Assembly (NCBI GenBank): GCA_002726335.1
Contig: PBSR01000178.1
Coordinates: 1-8,624 of the forward strand
Origin: Gemmatimonadaceae bacterium
Lineage (GTDB): Bacteria > Latescibacterota > UBA2968 > UBA8231
Direction of reading: 5' to 3'
DNA: 8,624 bases
Of the stretch, positions 1 through 7,266 are shown in pieces (the stretch's first letter is position 1; every line of letters starts with the position of its first letter). The notes under the pieces were generated by a model. The model was not told the DNA's origin. It made no database searches and was given only the letters and a program-made list of their open reading frames with translations. The position numbers were made by a program, and so were the translations under genes.

Positions 1-28
1 ATACAAGGATCGTTCTGAGACAGGGCAC

Positions 29-1912
29 TTAGGACTCCCGTCCCGGGTAGACCACCTCGAACAGGACGAAGCTCTCGTCACGGTACACCAGTTTCAGATG
101 GTGCTGCCGGAAGGCCTCGTGGAACGCATCGGTGAAATACTGCGGATAACCCATGGCGACCCGGCCCTGTGGGATCCTGATCATGCGCGCCACGTGTGTG
201 ATCTCGAGGTGCCGCAACTGACGCAGAAGATGCTCGTTGCCTCTGGCCGCATCGTAGCGCAGAACCGCCTGATGCGGATGGTCCCAGATGTAGTCCCGTT
301 CACAGTAGAACCCCTTGACGATGCCCTGCAGAAGGATCTTCGCGTCTTTCGGTGTGTTGTCGTTGACGAAACGGAACAGCCGATAGTTGGCCTCGGTGCG
401 GGCGAGGAACATCTCCCTTCCTTCGGCATTCGCCGCCACCGACAGGTACGGGCTGGCCAGGGCGTAGGCCCAGACCAGATTGAGACAGACCGTCAACAGG
501 AACCCGCTGAGAAACAGCACGCGGACGGGGCGCCAGGATGATCCGGCCAGGCGGTGGGCGACAAGCCCGCACAGCAGACTGGCCACGGCAAACAGGACCA
601 GTCCGTACCGGGGGTTCATGTGCAGCAGGCGCACCAGGAAGATGTAGTACCCGACACAGAACAGACTCAGGTACAGAACCACGCGTCGGCCCAGCAGCAA
701 CAGCACACCTGGCAGCAGTGCGACGAAGTAGACACCGATGGCCTTCTGCCAGCCCGCCGGTTCGAACGTCCAGTACCACGGATTCATCGATCGGGCGTAC
801 GTGTGGAACCAGCTGGCAGGCGGAATCATCAGGTGCCACCACGTGCCCGACGTTGATGCCCCGACTCCTGACATGACCGTTGGTTGGGCCCCGAAGGGAA
901 ATCCGTGAAACCAGCCGTTGGCCAGCGGCCAGACAGGGTTGCCCGAGTAGTAGAAGGCACGCCCATACCAGGGGCCTAGGAGCAGAAAGGCGATCCCTGT
1001 GTAGAGCATGACATCAACCAGCGCGCCACGAATGTCCCGGTCGACGACGAGGCGGCGCCAGGCCAGCACGAGCACCCCGACCACCAGTGTGGCCAGTCCC
1101 TGATGCTTGATCCCGGCGGCGAGACCGGCCAGGAGTGCCGCCAGCACCAACGCCCGCCTGTCGGGTGACCGGGCCCAGTTGCCCACCGCCCAGAGAGCGA
1201 CAAACTGGAAGAAGCAGAGCCCCACGTCGACATACCCCTGGGGGGCAAAGACGACGATCACCGGCATGGAACTGAAGACCGCAGCCGCAAACACGCCGCT
1301 CTGCCAGCTCAGGTATCGACGACCGGCGGCAAAGACGGCGGCGCAGACGGCGCAGGCCAGCGACAGATGCAGAACCTGAGCCAGGATCCCGTTGCGCAGC
1401 GCCAGGGCGACGGTGTACAGCAGTCCCATGTTGGACGGGTAGAGCGCGCCGGTGATCGTCGGCTCGAAGCCAAGGTGGTGGGCGATCAGGTAGAGGCGGG
1501 GCAGTGCCAGCTGATACGCCAGAGGGTCGGTGGCGCCGTGGGGTGGCGCCAGGGCACGCACGAGGTGCAATGCCATGGTCAGGCAGGCGAGACCGCCCAG
1601 CCACAGGTAGGGGGAGCGGCGGTCCAGGCGAAGGGTGCGCAGCCCGGCAAGGTACGAGGCGCCCCGCAGCCACAGAAGTCGCCAGCCCGCCAGGCACCAC
1701 AGGCCGACGACCACGGCGATGAGCGGACGGTAGAGTCCCCCCAGCATCCCCAGAGCGAGGGTCAGCATCATCAGCGTTCCCATGCCCAGAGCGAAGGAGA
1801 AAACGGTGGTCTCGGCGCGGTCGCAGCGGGGAGAACCCACGAGGTGGAGGGCGTGATGACCGATCCCAGTGGCGCCACCGATCAAGGCCAGTGCAAGGAG
1901 AACCTCGATCAC
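29..1912 (-). CDS. GT-C fold membrane glycosyltransferase (GT39/ArnT-like, polyprenyl-phosphate-sugar dependent)
   Basis: The 627-residue integral membrane protein has roughly a dozen hydrophobic segments between residues 2 and 486. A C-terminal soluble part follows (about 487-627), ending FVLFEVVYPGRES. After the fourth segment the first large outer loop reads PPHGATDPLAYQLALPRLY; Asp129 is placed like the catalytic or metal-binding acid of GT-C enzymes of the ArnT/PMT/RgtA type. Further family-like features are a glycine/alanine-rich GLAAGIKHQG (263-272), PWYGRAFYYSGNPVWP (314-329) and NPRYGLVLF (433-441). Such proteins use a polyprenyl-phosphate-linked sugar on the periplasmic or outer face and pass it to a lipid-linked glycan, lipid A or protein. 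The start is GTG, overlapping the small upstream gene by four bases, with GGGGTG 5 bases before it. Only 28 bases remain after the TAA, too few to show what comes next. The acceptor is unknown; an O-antigen-ligase-like or polymerase role is less likely given the Asp129 motif. Confidence 0.82.
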   Translation of the reverse strand: MIEVLLALALIGGATGIGHHALHLVGSPRCDRAETTVFSFALGMGTLMMLTLALGMLGGLYRPLIAVVVGLWCLAGWRLLWLRGASYLAGLRTLRLDRRSPYLWLGGLACLTMALHLVRALAPPHGATDPLAYQLALPRLYLIAHHLGFEPTITGALYPSNMGLLYTVALALRNGILAQVLHLSLACAVCAAVFAAGRRYLSWQSGVFAAAVFSSMPVIVVFAPQGYVDVGLCFFQFVALWAVGNWARSPDRRALVLAALLAGLAAGIKHQGLATLVVGVLVLAWRRLVVDRDIRGALVDVMLYTGIAFLLLGPWYGRAFYYSGNPVWPLANGWFHGFPFGAQPTVMSGVGASTSGTWWHLMIPPASWFHTYARSMNPWYWTFEPAGWQKAIGVYFVALLPGVLLLLGRRVVLYLSLFCVGYYIFLVRLLHMNPRYGLVLFAVASLLCGLVAHRLAGSSWRPVRVLFLSGFLLTVCLNLVWAYALASPYLSVAANAEGREMFLARTEANYRLFRFVNDNTPKDAKILLQGIVKGFYCERDYIWDHPHQAVLRYDAARGNEHLLRQLRHLEITHVARMIRIPQGRVAMGYPQYFTDAFHEAFRQHHLKLVYRDESFVLFEVVYPGRES

Positions 1913-2064
1913 GGAAACACCCCGATGACCTGCCCAGCCAGTTTGAAGATCTGCTGGGACTCGTAGTAGTGGTAGAAGATCGCCAGTGCCCAGAGCGTGA
2001 GCACGACCTGGAGGGCTCGTCCGCCATTCGAGGACGACTCCTTCTTCGGCGTTTTCTCAGGCAT
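1909..2064 (-). CDS. Small single-pass membrane protein, unknown function (51 residues)
   Basis: A short gene fits exactly between the asparagine synthase homologue and the GT-C gene. It starts at ATG 4 bases after the upstream TAA and ends at a TGA that overlaps the GTG start of the next gene (GTGA, bases 1909-1912). About 41 of the 50 codons after the start end in G or C, as in the neighbouring genes, which supports real coding. The N-terminus is polar and basic (MPEKTPKKESSSNGGR). A hydrophobic segment follows at about 17-34 (ALQVVLTLWALAIFYHYY) with an aromatic edge, then a short tail rich in Gln and hydrophobic residues. The lysines and arginine before the segment predict an N-in topology. 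No obvious ribosome site precedes the ATG, so it is probably translated by re-initiation after the upstream gene. I do not recognise a family. The coupling suggests it assists or stabilises the GT-C protein, but this is only inference. Confidence 0.75.
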   Translation of the reverse strand: MPEKTPKKESSSNGGRALQVVLTLWALAIFYHYYESQQIFKLAGQVIGVFP

Positions 2065-2068
2065 CTCT

Positions 2069-3931
2069 TTAGCGTCTCGTCCGGCGGCGCAACCACAACT
2101 CGAGCACCATCAGCGCCCAGAGTTGCTGGCTGAGATCCCGGCGGCCCTGCAGGTGGTCATCGATGAGGGTCCGCACGACCTGAGGCTCAAAGTACCCCCT
2201 GTCGCGCACGGCGTGCGTCGACAGAAGCTCTTCCATCCAGTCCCGCAGTGGTCCCTGCAGCCAGCCGTTGAGGGGAATCGAGAAGCCCTGTTTGGGCCTG
2301 TCAATGATGCTGTCTGGAAGGTACTTCCGGGCGATCCGACGCAGCAGGATCTTGCGCTCACGTAGAGTGACTTTCCATCGACGAGGTACTGCCGCCATGT
2401 ACTCCACGAGACGGTGGTCGAGGAAAGGCGAACGCACCTCGAGTGAGCAGGCCATACTCGTCCGGTCCATCTTGGCGAGAATGTCATCGGGCAGGTAGGT
2501 GGCCTGATCGACCTGCATCAGATCGATGTCCGCTGCCGAATGTGGCCGCCCTCCGTCTTCGAGACACTCGGCAAAGGCTGGCGTATAGAGTCTTGCCTTG
2601 TCGGCCTGCAACAGGAAGAAGGCCCAGCTCGATGACGGATCTTCTTCCAGCGCCGCCGAAAACTCGACAAAGCGACGAAAGCGCTTGCGTCGGCTCTGAC
2701 CGTAGTAGACGCTTGGTTCCCGCAGCATCGGCGCCAGTCGGTCCACCGCCCGGCGAAACGGTGCCGGTGTCCACCGCTGGTATTGCCGGGCCCACAGCCA
2801 ACCCGTGTAGCGCCGGTACCCGCCGAAAACCTCGTCTCCTCCATCACCGCTCAAAGCCACGGTGACGTCGCGGCGCGTCATGCGCGACAGATGGAAGGCC
2901 GGGATCGCCGAGGAGTCGGCGAAGGGCTCGCCGAAATGATCGAGCAGATCCGGCATCAGGTCGCGTACATCGTAGGAAACGGTGAACTCCTCGTGGTGTG
3001 TCCCCAACGCCTCGGCTACCTGCCGTGCGTAGTCGAGTTCGTTGAAGGATCCTTCCTCAAAGCCGATGGCGAAGGTGCGCACGTCCCCCTCGGCGCGACA
3101 CATGTAGGCCGTGATCAGACTCGAGTCGAGTCCGCCGCTGAGGAAAGCACCCAGAGGAACGTCGGAGACAAGTCGGTCATTCACGGCATCGGTCAGCAGG
3201 CCATCGACCTCCTCCTCCAGCTGCTCCACTGGCCGAGAGGGCTCCCCCGGTGAGATGGCAGGCACGGACCAGTAGGACTGCACGTCGAAGGAACCATCCT
3301 CGTAGACGGCGTGCGCACCTGCCGGCAACTTGCGGACGCTGCGCAGGGCGGTGCGAGGCTGCGGCACGAACAGAAAGCTCAGGTAGGCATCGATGGCCTG
3401 CTCATCGATCTCGGCAGGGATCGTCTCATCCTGCAGCACTACGTTCAGTTCGGACCCGAAGGTCAGGCCCTCTTCGTTGAGAGCGTAGAACAGCGGCTTC
3501 TTGCCGAGACGATCACGCGCCAGCACCAGTCGGCAACGCCGCCGATCCCAGAGAGCGATGGCGAACATCCCCCGCAGCAGGCTGAAGCAGGCCGTGTCCT
3601 GCTCTTCGAACAGGTGCAGGATGACCTCGGTATCAGAAGCGGTGGCGAACCTGTGTCCGCGCTGCTCAAGGTCACTCCGCAATTGACGATAATTGTAGAT
3701 CTCGCCGTTGAAGACGAGCCAGAGACTGCCGTCCTCGTTCGCCATCGGTTGGTGTCCACCCTCGAGGTCGATAATCTTCAAACGTCGCATGCCGATCCCC
3801 GCCGGCGTCTCCACGTGTACGCCCTCGTCATCCGGACCTCGATAGCTCATGGCATCACACATGCGACGCACGAGGGCCTCCGATACTGGACGCTGTCGGT
3901 CGGCGTGGACCTTTCCGGCGATGCCGCACAT
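2069..3931 (-). CDS. asnB: Asparagine synthase (glutamine-hydrolysing) family amidotransferase
   Basis: The 620-residue product has both AsnB domains. In the N-terminal class II glutaminase domain, Cys2 becomes the catalytic N-terminal nucleophile after removal of Met. The glutamine-site residues follow: RGPDDEG (31-37), Arg50, NGEIYN (75-80) and SDTE (99-102). The C-terminal ATP-pyrophosphatase domain has the SGGLDSS loop (265-271), GEPFADSS (334-341), SGDGGDEVFGGY (361-372) and the late segments LPDDILAKMDR and SLEVRSPFLDHRLVEY. Glutaminase-released ammonia passes to a carboxylate activated by AMP. The acid equal to Glu348 of E. coli AsnB is Asp363 here, the form common in homologues in polysaccharide clusters. 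The product may be asparagine, but amidation of a sugar uronic acid (as proposed for WbpS-type proteins) fits the context better; this is inference. The ATG is preceded by AAGG inside the previous stop region. The gene symbol marks the family, not a proven substrate. Confidence 0.9.
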   Translation of the reverse strand: MCGIAGKVHADRQRPVSEALVRRMCDAMSYRGPDDEGVHVETPAGIGMRRLKIIDLEGGHQPMANEDGSLWLVFNGEIYNYRQLRSDLEQRGHRFATASDTEVILHLFEEQDTACFSLLRGMFAIALWDRRRCRLVLARDRLGKKPLFYALNEEGLTFGSELNVVLQDETIPAEIDEQAIDAYLSFLFVPQPRTALRSVRKLPAGAHAVYEDGSFDVQSYWSVPAISPGEPSRPVEQLEEEVDGLLTDAVNDRLVSDVPLGAFLSGGLDSSLITAYMCRAEGDVRTFAIGFEEGSFNELDYARQVAEALGTHHEEFTVSYDVRDLMPDLLDHFGEPFADSSAIPAFHLSRMTRRDVTVALSGDGGDEVFGGYRRYTGWLWARQYQRWTPAPFRRAVDRLAPMLREPSVYYGQSRRKRFRRFVEFSAALEEDPSSSWAFFLLQADKARLYTPAFAECLEDGGRPHSAADIDLMQVDQATYLPDDILAKMDRTSMACSLEVRSPFLDHRLVEYMAAVPRRWKVTLRERKILLRRIARKYLPDSIIDRPKQGFSIPLNGWLQGPLRDWMEELLSTHAVRDRGYFEPQVVRTLIDDHLQGRRDLSQQLWALMVLELWLRRRTRR

Positions 3932-3934
3932 GCC

Positions 3935-5155
3935 TTATTCCGCGAGAACGCCGTCGTAGATCTGGCGGGTCCGCAGAGCGGTGGCATCCCAGGTGTGGCC
4001 GCCACTGTCGATGCGCTGTCTGGCGCTGGCTCCCAGCCGACGACGCAGATCCTCGTCGCTGACCAGTCGGCGCAGAGAACCGGCAAGGGCGTTGCTGTCA
4101 CCGGGAGGAACCAGCAGGCCGTGCACGCCGTCTTCGACCAGTTCGGGCGTGCCGCCGACAGCGGTAGCTACGACGGGGAGGGCACACGCCTGGGCTTCGA
4201 GAACCACGTTCGGGCGGCCCTCCGACAGGCTCGGTAGAACGAGGACGTCGGCAGCGGCCATCCACTTCGGGATCTCCGTTGCCGAGCGCCGGCCGGCAAA
4301 GACGACTCGCCCCTCCAACTCACTGCCGGCGAGGCGACTCTCGAGATCGGCCCGGAGTGGACCATCCCCCACCAGGACACAGGTCAGCGGCAGGTCATGC
4401 AGCAGTTGCAGCGCATCGAAGAGGTGATCGAGCCCCTTCACCGGGACCAGGAGTCCGACAAAGAGCACCATGACCTCGGCTGCGGGCACGCCGAGCTCCG
4501 ACCGGGCCATCCCCCTGTCGGCCGGGTGGAATCGCTCGTCGACGCCGTTGCTGACCACATGCAGACGTTGCGGACTCACACCCACAGACCCGATCTGCCG
4601 GGCCAGATCCTCACTGACGGCGAGAACCGACGCCATACGCCGGTAGACGAACCGGTTGACCATGGCCCCGAGGCCGCTCTTGGAGAGGTGGAAATCGCTC
4701 CCGCGGACGGTGAGGATCACAGGCCGTCGAATCAACAGACTCACCAGATAGCCGACGAGACCGCTGATCGTCCACTGGCAGTGCAGCACCCTCGACCGGC
4801 GCGCCATCCCCAATGCCCGCAGCCAGAACGCGACCAGAAAGAACGGTACCTGCAGACGGGCTCCCCAGCTTTCGCGCAGGTTGGTCGGCATGCCACCGCC
4901 ATAGGCAAGTCGCTGCCAGGACGGCAGAAAATAGCGGAACCGCCGGACGAGGATACCGTCCACTTCCTCCCGTGCGGCGGCACCGCGGTCGTGCGGCGCA
5001 AGCACACCGACGCGCAACCCCTGCCTGTGCAGACCACGCGCAAGTTCGAAGACAAAACTGCCGAACAGATCCCCTTTGAAACGGGGAAATCCCGTGGTCA
5101 ACAGACACACGTCCAGGTCGCGACTCACGGCCTCAGTTGCCGACAACCGAACCAC
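3935..5155 (-). CDS. GT4 family glycosyltransferase (GT-B fold)
   Basis: This is a retaining GT4 enzyme, 406 residues from the upstream GTG. The first strand, DVCLLTTGFPRFKGD (15-29), with its glycine-rich loop and FGSFVFELARGL, is typical of the N-terminal domain. LTVRGSDFH (148-156) and SNGVDERFHP (202-211) follow. The donor domain shows FVGLLVPVKG (232-241) with Lys240 kept but leucine at 235, where the common form has arginine. It then has LVGDGPLR, and SEGRPNVVLEA with an intact EX7E (Glu312 and Glu320). It would transfer a sugar from a nucleotide donor to a growing lipid-linked glycan in the cytoplasm. Two starts are possible: GTG at 5155, overlapping the previous gene by 23 bases with GAGG 4 bases upstream, or GTG at 5128 (MSRDLDVCLL), 4 bases after the previous stop. 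The shorter form places the first strand nearer the N-terminus, as is usual. The stop is 3 bases before the asparagine synthase-like gene. Confidence 0.88.
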   Translation of the reverse strand: MVRLSATEAVSRDLDVCLLTTGFPRFKGDLFGSFVFELARGLHRQGLRVGVLAPHDRGAAAREEVDGILVRRFRYFLPSWQRLAYGGGMPTNLRESWGARLQVPFFLVAFWLRALGMARRSRVLHCQWTISGLVGYLVSLLIRRPVILTVRGSDFHLSKSGLGAMVNRFVYRRMASVLAVSEDLARQIGSVGVSPQRLHVVSNGVDERFHPADRGMARSELGVPAAEVMVLFVGLLVPVKGLDHLFDALQLLHDLPLTCVLVGDGPLRADLESRLAGSELEGRVVFAGRRSATEIPKWMAAADVLVLPSLSEGRPNVVLEAQACALPVVATAVGGTPELVEDGVHGLLVPPGDSNALAGSLRRLVSDEDLRRRLGASARQRIDSGGHTWDATALRTRQIYDGVLAE

Positions 5156-6299
5156 CGGGCCTCTGTGTCCTCATCAGTTTCTTGACAAGATCCTGTTCCC
5201 GACGCTCCATCTCCTCGCCGCTATAGGCCCGAATCGCTGCCCGGGAGCGCTCCCCCATTCGGGCCACTGCTCCGGGATCGTTGAGAAACTCGGCGAAGGC
5301 CGCGGCAAAACCCCTGGCGCCATCATCGACGATGCGGGCACAGGGTCCGCACACCTCCGGTTCGGACTCCCAGCGCGGGCGGTTGATGACGATGGGGAAT
5401 CCGAGAGCCATGGCTTCCATGACCGTCATCGAGATCCCCGGCTGCAGGATATTCATGGCAAACACGTGGTGAGTCTGGTAGATCTCTGGCAGTTTGGCAT
5501 TCGGTACGGCGTCGACAAAAGAAACCCGATCCGCGACGCCGGCATCACGGGCCGTCGCCACCAGGGCCTGCCGCAGTGGGCCGACGCCGATGAGCGTCAG
5601 TTCGGCATTGAGTTCTCGCAGAGCCTCGATCAGTGGCCGCTGATCCTTGCCCGAGAACTGTCGGCCCACGTTGATGATTCGCAACCGCTCGCCAGGTTGC
5701 AGTCGCGGGCGTAGATCCTGGAAGCGTTCGAGGTGGATCGAATTGTAGATCACCTCCACCTTTCCCCGGTAGCGCGACTTGCGCAGCAGCCGGCCGGCAG
5801 CCTCATACTTCGGCACCAGACGATCCGCATTGGCATAGACGTAACGTTCCCAGCCGAGCGCTTTGAGTCCCATCTGGTAGGCGGTGATCTTCCCGTAGCC
5901 GTCGCCGTAAGTCCAGAACCGCCGGTAGATGCTGATGTCGTCGTGGATCGAAACGAAACTCGGCACGGCGAGCCGCTGCGCCGCCCACACCGCGTAATAC
6001 CCCTGCAGGAAGGGTCCGTGACCACGGATGATGTCCGGCGCGACCTGACGCAGCGTGTCCGCTGCTCGTCGTCTCAGCGTCAGAAGATCCTGAGGTCGGG
6101 GCTTGCCGATGGGATGAATCTGAAGCCTCCCCCTGCCTGCCATCACCTGGACCCGTTCCGGCTCGATGTCGTCATCGGCAAGGGTCAACACGTGTACCTC
6201 GTCGAAGATGTCGCCCGGATTCCAGTACCGTTCCTTCACCTCACCCTTCTCATAGGCCATCCGCAGACTGCCGTCCGCGATGACTCCGTACCTCAGCAT
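5133..6299 (-). CDS. GT4-like glycosyltransferase (GT-B fold) with altered EX7E motif
   Basis: The 388-residue cytoplasmic protein has two Rossmann-like domains. The N-terminal half includes RGHGPFLQGYYA (about 92-103) and VSIHDD (116-121), at the acceptor-domain positions of GT4 enzymes. The C-terminal donor domain begins near IYNSIHLERF (184-193) and carries VGRQFSGKDQ, with Arg213 and Lys218 as the conserved phosphate-binding pair. It then has LTLIGVGPLR and PNAKLPEIYQ. In the EX7E region the sequence is PGISMTVMEAMALGFP: the second glutamate is present (Glu295) but the first is replaced by Pro287. In the family the first acid contacts the donor sugar, so the enzyme may use an unusual donor or geometry. 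The ATG lies 7 bases after the GT2 stop; the ribosome site is weak (AAGAGAG about 14 bases upstream), so translation may depend on the gene before it. Transfer of a sugar to a lipid-linked oligosaccharide is inferred from the family and neighbours. Confidence 0.85.
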   Translation of the reverse strand: MLRYGVIADGSLRMAYEKGEVKERYWNPGDIFDEVHVLTLADDDIEPERVQVMAGRGRLQIHPIGKPRPQDLLTLRRRAADTLRQVAPDIIRGHGPFLQGYYAVWAAQRLAVPSFVSIHDDISIYRRFWTYGDGYGKITAYQMGLKALGWERYVYANADRLVPKYEAAGRLLRKSRYRGKVEVIYNSIHLERFQDLRPRLQPGERLRIINVGRQFSGKDQRPLIEALRELNAELTLIGVGPLRQALVATARDAGVADRVSFVDAVPNAKLPEIYQTHHVFAMNILQPGISMTVMEAMALGFPIVINRPRWESEPEVCGPCARIVDDGARGFAAAFAEFLNDPGAVARMGERSRAAIRAYSGEEMERREQDLVKKLMRTQRPGGSVVGN

Positions 6300-6306
6300 G
6301 TTCGCG

Positions 6307-7251
6307 TCACTTGCTCTCTTCCATGTCGTAGAGCATGGCGAACAGCAAAAACTGCAACCCCATCATGATCATCAGGGCACAAACCACCGCACGCGGTCCG
6401 CTGACGCCGACGCCGATGTACTGTTGATAGACGAGAAAACCGCCGAAGATGACACCCATGGGCAGGAACAGCAGACCGAAGAGGTAGAAGAAGAAGAGCG
6501 GATGGAAGTCGCGGATCAGGTATTTGAGAAACAGTCGCCAGAAAAATCCGCGCACCAGCATGGGCGCAACTTTCATCGCATAGGGAAGACCCTTGATCTG
6601 TGACTGCCGCTCCCCCTGCAGGTAGATTGCCCGGCGCGGGATGTCCTTGCAGCGCAGGCCATAGGCGTTGACCCGAACGAGAAAATCCATCGGATAGCCG
6701 TAGCCCTTCCAGGCGCTGTCCCAGTCGATCAGGTCGATGGCACGCTTGGAGATGGCCGTGAAGCCGTCGACGACGTCGAAGATCTTGTAGAAGCCGGAGG
6801 CCATCTTCGTCATGAAGGAGATGATGGCGTTCGGCAACATGCGGGTCATCGGCATGTCCTCGAGCCCGTCGTCGGGCATCATGAAGCGATTGCCCTTCGT
6901 GTAGTCCGCCGTGTCATCGACGATGGGATCCAGCAGCCTCGGAATCTGCTCCATCGGCATCTGGTGATCGCCGCCGGTGACAACACAGATGTCACAGCCT
7001 GCCTCGCTGGCCTCCAGATATCCGGAGATGATGCCCTGACCGACCCCCTGATTGGTCTCATGTTCGATGAGAACGATGCGCGGGTCCTTCGCCGCACGTT
7101 GCCGAACTACCTGCGCCGTATCATCCGTACTGCAGTCGTTGGCCACGTAGATGACGTCGATGATGTCCGGAATGGAGTCGAGGGTTGGACCGATGAGCCG
7201 TTCCTCGTTGTACGCCGGAATAGCGAGTCCGATCTTGTTGTTTCGGTACAC
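6307..7251 (-). CDS. GT2 family glycosyltransferase, polyprenyl-phosphate sugar synthase-like, with C-terminal membrane hairpin
   Basis: This 314-residue protein has a GT-A domain of the dolichol-phosphate mannose synthase/GtrB kind. Near the N-terminus are PAYNE (residues 12-16) and NDCSTDDT (39-45), which bind the nucleotide sugar. The metal-binding acid is Asp95 in TGGDHQM, and VVDGFTAISKRA (about 160-171) matches the acceptor-side segment of the family. After RDFHP (247-251) come two hydrophobic segments, about 251-275 and 286-308, forming a membrane hairpin; the C-terminus is charged (EESK). Enzymes of this build usually move a sugar from a nucleotide donor to undecaprenyl or dolichyl phosphate at the cytoplasmic face of the membrane. 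Such a lipid-linked sugar would be the donor for the GT-C protein at the end of the operon (inference). It starts at GTG with a strong ribosome site. A transferase acting directly on a lipid-linked glycan is the alternative. Donor sugar and acceptor are not determined. Confidence 0.88.
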   Translation of the reverse strand: MYRNNKIGLAIPAYNEERLIGPTLDSIPDIIDVIYVANDCSTDDTAQVVRQRAAKDPRIVLIEHETNQGVGQGIISGYLEASEAGCDICVVTGGDHQMPMEQIPRLLDPIVDDTADYTKGNRFMMPDDGLEDMPMTRMLPNAIISFMTKMASGFYKIFDVVDGFTAISKRAIDLIDWDSAWKGYGYPMDFLVRVNAYGLRCKDIPRRAIYLQGERQSQIKGLPYAMKVAPMLVRGFFWRLFLKYLIRDFHPLFFFYLFGLLFLPMGVIFGGFLVYQQYIGVGVSGPRAVVCALMIMMGLQFLLFAMLYDMEESK

Positions 7252-7259
7252 GAGTCAGT

Positions 7260-7266
7260 CTCCCCT
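7260..7266 (-). promoter_or_regulatory. Ribosome binding site of the GT2 gene
   Basis: Read on the minus strand, AGGGGAG lies 8 bases before the GTG at 7251. Its first two bases fall in the TAG stop of the dehydrogenase gene, so stop and ribosome site overlap. This strong site decides for the GTG start and suggests translation of the two genes is linked. Confidence 0.65.

Noticed and set aside
1..28. Possible terminator or next-gene start after the GT-C stop
   Set aside because: Only 28 bases are available; no stem-loop with a T-run and no start codon with a ribosome site can be supported.
29..1912. Reading the 627-residue membrane protein as an exosortase, Wzy polymerase or O-antigen ligase
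   Set aside because: The TDPLAYQLALPRLY loop after the fourth membrane segment and the soluble C-terminal part fit GT-C glycosyltransferases; the Cys/Arg/His pattern of exosortases is not seen.
1014..2096. Minus-strand open frame (360 codons) overlapping the GT-C gene and the small membrane gene in another frame
   Set aside because: The translation is Arg/Pro/Ser-rich with no motif, while the competing frames encode membrane segments and family motifs and show the proper third-position bias.
3311..4237. Long plus-strand open frame (308 codons) opposite the asparagine synthase and GT4 genes
   Set aside because: It lies antisense to two genes with clear family motifs, shows no recognisable domain, and long antisense frames are expected in DNA with G/C-rich third positions.
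4397..5185. Plus-strand open frame (262 codons) opposite the second GT4 gene
   Set aside because: The translation is rich in His, Gln, Pro and Arg without motifs, and the opposite strand carries intact GT4 motifs throughout.
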